This document shows, piece after piece, positions 59,359 through 64,000 of a stretch of 64,000 nucleotides of DNA; position 1 is the stretch's first letter, and the number at the start of each line of letters is the position of its first letter. Below the pieces are notes generated by a model. The model searched no databases, had not been told where the DNA came from, and saw nothing but the letters and a program-made list of their open reading frames with translations. The stretch spans positions 193,801,632 to 193,865,631 of the forward strand of contig NC_135497.1 of assembly GCF_052857255.1 (NCBI RefSeq), in the 5' to 3' direction. This stretch comes from Amblyomma americanum. Taxonomy: Eukaryota > Arthropoda > Arachnida > Ixodida > Ixodidae. Position numbers and translations under genes: made by a program.

Positions 59359-59527
59359 AAATGCAGATCTAGTTGCCAACCAAACATTCACAGTAAACCC
59401 TTATTATACCCGTCACACGGTCATTTCGAAGGCCCTTGAACCAAATGCAGATCCAATTGGCAAGCAAACATTCGCAGTAAACCCCTGCTATACCCTTCAC
59501 ACGGTCATTTCGAAGGCACTTGAACCG
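59359..59527 (+). repeat. 84-base tandem duplication at MITE border
   Basis: The unit AAATGCAGATCTAGTTGCCA ... CGTCACACGGTCATTTCGAA occurs from 59359 and again from 59443 with about ten differences. It includes the left terminal sequence of the MITE 59407-60173, so the border itself is duplicated. Confidence 0.88.
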
Positions 59528-60173
59528 ATAGTATATCAGCTCAAAAGGCCATGTGAGTGCTCCTACACAGGCGGCTCTGATGGCAATCAAGTCAATAGTT
59601 TATTGAGTCAAAGGAACAGCGCATAACTGTACTGAGATCTCAAGGGTCTTTGAGCGATGGCTGCGCACACTCTAGGATGCACAGCACTCGCAGCAACATA
59701 CTGGGGAATAAAATTGGAGCAGTATCATTTCTGAAAAATGTGGAACTTTATAAAATATGAAACTTATTTTGCAAAAATAAAGACAGGACGGCTACAAAAT
59801 TCTGCAAGTGTAATACCACTGTTGCTAGTGGTTCAGAAACAGTCAACACCAGCTTTCTTAAAACTGCATGAATGCTATAAAACTTGTCTAAAACAATGAA
59901 GTGAATTTCAAGAGTGCTTAACGTTATTGTAACAGAGAAACATTTTATTTTTAACCTGTTCAGGATAAACTTGTAGGCTGATTGCTTGCATGCCTGCAAA
60001 ATTACTGCCGGCCACAGCGGCGTCATAGCAGCTTGGTGCGAGATGATGGAATCTTTCGACAACGATAAAGTTTTCTATGTAGCAGCGGCACAGTTTCTTT
60101 GAGTTCAATAGTGATTAAGAACCTCGAAGGATCTTGACTTGATAGGTTTTGAAAGTGTCCGTATGGACAGGGG
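59407..60173. mobile_element. MITE family M2, reverse copy
   Basis: The left end ACCCGTCACACGGTCATTTC and the right end in complement (CCCCTGTCCATACGGACACTTT) match the ends of 24241-24938. The interior also matches in reverse: CACTCTTGAAATTCACTTC and AAGAAAGCTGGTGTTGACTG here, against CACTCTTGAAATGAATTTC and AGGAAGCTGGTGTTGATTG there. A TATTAT hexamer lies at both borders (59402-59407, 60174-60179). Confidence 0.75.
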
Positions 60174-60821
60174 TATTATTCGAAGAAACACGGAGAAACA
60201 TTTCGTGTTCGTATTTACTGTGCATCTGCGGCAGCCGCCACCACCATCTCTACCGTGGCTCGCATGGCGCCGCTACACCAGGGAGGTGTCAGTGTCAGAG
60301 TGGGATAGGGTGGTAGTCCGAAGCGCCAACCTCCTGCCTCATGTCCCCTGTCTTGGGTTACCCAGCTGCCGTTGTCCTAAGAAACAGGCTGTTCATCTTG
60401 TTCACATCATAGCATTAAAAAAAAAGTAGTGTGTTGTGTTTATATACGAGTGGGCCAGGAAGAAGAGAAACATAGAGCAGCTTCGAAGAAGAAGAAGAAA
60501 GGGAATTTTAATGAAAGAAAGGCGGAGAGGTCGGCCGGTGGTAACAGGGCCCTGGCCTGCTACTCCACACAGGTTAGGGCAGTGGGGTGAAGCAGCTAAG
60601 GTCTACATGGATGCCCCCCCCCCCCCCCTGTGTTTCCCGGACAGGTCCGGGGAATGCAGAGAAAAAACTCTGCCACAGTCCAACCACCCAGCAGCCTCCC
60701 CGCTGTTCATTTGTGTAAGGGGCGCACATCCGTAAACGAGGAAGACACCGGTAATTTTGCTGTTGGCATAAATGGGCTGGATGTGTTGCAAAGTTCTTTC
60801 CTGCCAAAAACAACACAAATA

Positions 60822-61876
60822 CAGTCAAGTCCACTTATAACGGCCGTAGATATAGCGAATGCTTGCTTATCACAAACGAGTGGTGTGCTGCCATCGAAAA
60901 ATGCATTACGTCAATGGCAGTTCGTCTTAGATACAGCGAACAACTTTAGCCGCACCACTCGGTTATAGAGAACGAGAAGGCGCCGTAAACTCCCACAAAG
61001 TTGAAGTGGTCGCGCTTCCAGCAAGCGCGGAGATCAAAGAGTGTCTCTCAGTTCACACGACACTGCCCCGGAAAGAACATGTTGACCCAGAAATCCAATA
61101 GAAAGTATCACTGAAACGGTAAGTAACCGCCGGCCAAGCATGTGCCGAAAGCCTATGAGGGCAGTCATTCCCTTCATGTTCGCCGGCTTGACAAAGTATC
61201 CCAAATAGAAAAGGAAGCGTGGTGGGCACGAGACTGGGACATAGTCGAAAGCAAAGTCAGGTGAAGCTACTACCTATGGTCGTGGATCAATAACAGCAGC
61301 GTTGAATGCCGTGCTGGCCATGCTGGCCATGCTGGCCACTTGGTACGCATAGCCCGCCTAGGCCTAGAAACAACAGATGAAGCTCTCGAAAAAGCATGTG
61401 GTCAGATGCATGTAGATTTGTGGCAACGCATCGTTGATGCGTAGCTGGTCTGATGTTTCCTTGAATCACTATGTCCCTGCAGACCACACCATTCTAGAGC
61501 CGCGTGCTGTGACGAAGTGGTCTAACGCCAAGTACGAGCACTTCCGTACCGCTAGGAATCTGATTAATGTAGTTGACCCGCCACCAGCCGCTGTGGACGC
61601 TTCAACCATGATTAGTTGTATCCGGTCCCTAAAGTTGATTGTTGGCAGCAAGGGCCTCAGGGAGGAGAGAGCCTGGAGAGCTTGGAAAGATTCATGGTAG
61701 CGCCTGCTTTTAACAAGTAGATGCACATAATGCAGTTTTTTTTTTAACAAATAAAAGCTACTTCTAAGTGGCTTAATATTTTTGGCAGTTATACGAAGAG
61801 ACCACTTACTACGAACATCGGATATAACAAACGAAATCCGCGTGACCATCAGGTTCATTATAAGTGGGCTTGACTG
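60822..61876. mobile_element. Tigger-like element, internally degraded
   Basis: The left end CAGTCAAGTCCACTTATAAC and the right end GTTCATTATAAGTGGGCTTG ACTG are inverted repeats flanked by TA (60820-60821, 61877-61878). It is 1055 bases long. Frames inside (for example near 61434-61700) are not clearly transposase. Confidence 0.88.
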
Positions 61877-61977
61877 TATGAACTAAATGCTGTGAGAAAA
61901 CCTTGTGCCTAGGAATGCTAATCGAAATTTTCACCTTTGTACCTCATTCAACAGTTACATTTTTCAAAATTGGGTGA

Positions 61978-63200
61978 CTTTATTTATTTAGTTATTTATT
62001 TATTACCCACATACTTGTGTAACACAGTAAAGGGGGGGGGAGGGGAAGGAAAACAGATTGTGCTCGTAACAAATTGCAGGTATATTGCATATGAAGCATA
62101 CATAAAAAAAAGGCAAAGAAAAAGCATCAATAGGCATGACAGGAAAACAAAAACGTTACACTCCAGTCAGTACGAAACAAGTGGTAGGGTTTAACATTGT
62201 TAAACCGAGTAGACGTGCGAAACCATGTGTTTAGCCTGGTTGGCTGGTTGTTCTGCATGGGCTGTTGCTGTGCTAGGTTTCGCCAAGGTCAGCCTCAAGG
62301 TCACCCTTCGATTGGCTACAGCTACAGCTGGCAGGTCATAGAATGGCGACACTCCTCCGAACTTACTCGAGCTTCCTCCCATTGGCTGCAGCTTGCGCGA
62401 TGCGATGCGCCTCTGAACTAACCCGAGCTTACCAGAGTTACTCCGAGGCTTCACACAAGGATTTTGGTTGGAACCGTAGTGCTTTCGCACTGAAAAAAAG
62501 ATACAGAAAAGCACATCAAAGTGTAGCAACTTGATATCTTGGGGAGCAAACACACAAGTAGATAAGTACACACTAGGCGAAAAATTAGTAAGTTGCAGCA
62601 ATCTACTCCGAGATTACCATCATGAACAGCCAAAAACAACAATGTCAAACAGGTTTTGTCATTTTTCAAAAAGAATAAAATGCGTCGCTGGAAGAAAGCC
62701 GTACAGCAGCGGCGCAAGTGATTATATTGCCAAATCGTTTTTGGAAGAAAATTTCTTTGTACTCTACAATGTTACATTTGTAGTCCTGAATTTTATTTTC
62801 GTGGTCCACACGTGCCGATATGTAATGAGGGGGAAATAGATAGGTGTTGCGGGGAATAACGTTAAGTGAATAATATATTGCATAAAGTAGCTTTAAGCAA
62901 AACATCATTCTGCGATGCTTCAGGGCTTCCCATTTTAATGTTTCTTTGGCCTGGATTGAACTAAACTGCCTTTCTCGTACTGGTCTGCCAAGCATATATA
63001 GGGATGCTAATGTCTGCACTTTTTCCAGTTTGATTTTGTCTTTTAAAGTCGGAGGGTCCCATATGTTGCAAGCGTACTCGAGTATTGACCGGACATGCAA
63101 TTTGTGCAGCATAGTCTCATGCATACCGTCTTGTTAAGCATCTTGTTTTTTACTCCAGTCATGTATTTTGCATAGGTTACTCTGAATTGCCGTGAATCAG
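61978..63200 (-). mobile_element. CR1/Jockey-like LINE, 3' part, minus strand
   Basis: On the minus strand it has the C-terminal coding end of a reverse transcriptase (63124-62666) followed by a 3' untranslated part, ending in (TAAA)n-type repeats at about 61979-62008. A separate GC-richer piece around 62200-62460 may be a later insertion. The 5' limit is not clear. Confidence 0.6.
62666..63124 (-). pseudogene. CR1/Jockey-like reverse transcriptase, C-terminal end
   Basis: The frame reads VRSILEYACNIWDPPTLKDK, IKLEKVQTLA, LKWEALKHRRMMFCLKLLYA and then an H-E-N-K-I-Q-D segment. The order SILEYA-IWDP, LEKVQ, L-W--L--RR is the standard thumb and C-terminal region of CR1/Jockey-group LINE polymerases. 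The expected SFFPRTI-WN-LP end is replaced by FFQKRFGNIIT. The palm with the catalytic FADD-type motif is missing. Confidence 0.75.
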
Positions 63201-63917
63201 TCTGTGAACTTGGATCATGCATTTTCCCGAATAATACGTTTTTTCCCGCATTTTTTTTTAAACTGTATCAATGAGGTGTTACCGTATTACTACACCATTA
63301 AATGTTACACGTCTGTTGCACCTTGTGAATTTGGGTGGATTTTGTCTGTTTTTTTATTATGCATTTTGTTTAATTATTGTGAGCAGTTTATGTATTATTA
63401 GTATTACTCCCTCATGTCGTACGTTATTACTAAGGGCCTTTTCGTGCGTTTGAATCTGTGCATATTTGTGGACCATAGCTAATGGAGCTTGGAAGTAGTT
63501 GACAAAGTGCATTGCAGTAATAATAATCCAGTCCTTCTTATAACTTGTGCTGGATGTATTTTGTTGTTTTATACGTGTGCCCAGGAGCACACAAGCAGTA
63601 ACAGGCGAGAGCCTCTGTGAATTGAAAACTGCCAAGTTTGGCTGTGCCTTTTGATTGACTTCTACTTCCAGCATTACATTGAGCATGGTCTAATGGCAGT
63701 GTTGTAACACAAGCTGTTTTAGTTATGTTTCTTTTGTTTTACAATAAGTGCATAAGTATTTTTTATATGTAAGTCTAGTATTTGAACTGTAATTACAAGC
63801 CCAAAGACAGCCACTAGTAGGCACCACAGATGGCTCACTAACATTAGCAGTGTTTGTTATGTATGGCAAGTTTTGGAGGCCATGTATTAGTATTTTGGAA
63901 TTTCAGCAGTTTCCTTT

Positions 63918-64000
63918 AAAGGGACACTGGGGATAAATTGAAGTTGACTTGTATCGATAAGGTACTGTGTTCCAATCACAAAAAGACCTAACGGCAAAAT
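63918..64000 (+). mobile_element. MITE family M4, left end cut by window border
   Basis: TTTAAAGGGACACTGGGGAT, AATTGAAGTTGACTTGTATC and GGTACTGTGTTCCAATCACA match the first 80 bases of the element at 50601-51023. Confidence 0.75.

Larger units (their letters stand above)
59224..64000 (+). other. vir intron continuing beyond window; repeats
   Basis: I see no further virilizer exon before the end. The stretch carries a MITE copy (59407-60173), a Tigger-like element (60822-61876), a LINE fragment (about 61978-63200) and a MITE end at the right border. The intervals 60180-60820 and 63250-63915 hold short low-complexity tracts (C-run at 60614-60629) and nothing else I can name. Confidence 0.75.

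Noticed and set aside
62197..62601. Overlapping frames on both strands around 62200-62600
   Set aside because: They lie in the 3' part or a later insertion of the minus-strand LINE and show no conserved domain.

Overview
The window is animal nuclear DNA, most probably from a hard tick (Ixodidae). It shows long introns with GT-AG borders, no bacterial operon layout, and tRNA-derived SINEs of the Ruka type known from ixodid ticks. There is one cellular gene that I can support. It lies on the + strand and encodes Virilizer (vir, VIRMA/KIAA1429), the large scaffold of the m6A mRNA methyltransferase complex. Ten consecutive internal coding exons can be joined in one reading frame, from 5517 to 59223 (1691 coding bases, about 563 residues). 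The first exon and the C-terminal two thirds lie outside the window or were not recognised.

The exons are 5517-5629, 7305-7391, 10880-10925, 15953-16091, 27687-27892, 32768-32893, 37483-37622, 51448-52057, 58904-58990 and 59087-59223. Phase is kept across every junction. Exons 1-4 encode the conserved N-terminal virilizer domain, exons 5-8 a disordered Pro/Ser/Thr-rich and then acidic region, and exons 9-10 the start of the conserved region that precedes the helical-repeat body. One intron (52058-58903) appears to use a GC-AG donor. The last intron is only 96 bases, while the others run from 1.7 to 13.8 kb.

Nearly everything else recognisable is transposable-element debris in the introns and flanks. 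There is a broken piggyBac element (1739-3330). Ruka-type and a second tRNA-type SINE family recur throughout. RTE, CR1/Jockey-like and RNase H-bearing LINE fragments are present. A decayed Mutator-like transposase lies at about 18550-21305. Pogo/Tigger elements flanked by TA include a near-complete one at 47261-49456. A broken hAT element (40691-45005) is nested in a Tigger-like element. A Ty3/gypsy integrase remnant (34600-35945) abuts a 100-N assembly gap (35948-36047). Several MITE families have two or three copies in the window.

No rRNA gene, convincing functional tRNA gene, CRISPR array or second cellular gene was found. Most open frames in the introns are chance frames or pieces of dead transposases. 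All alignments were made by eye, so family names rest on motif recognition and not on a search.
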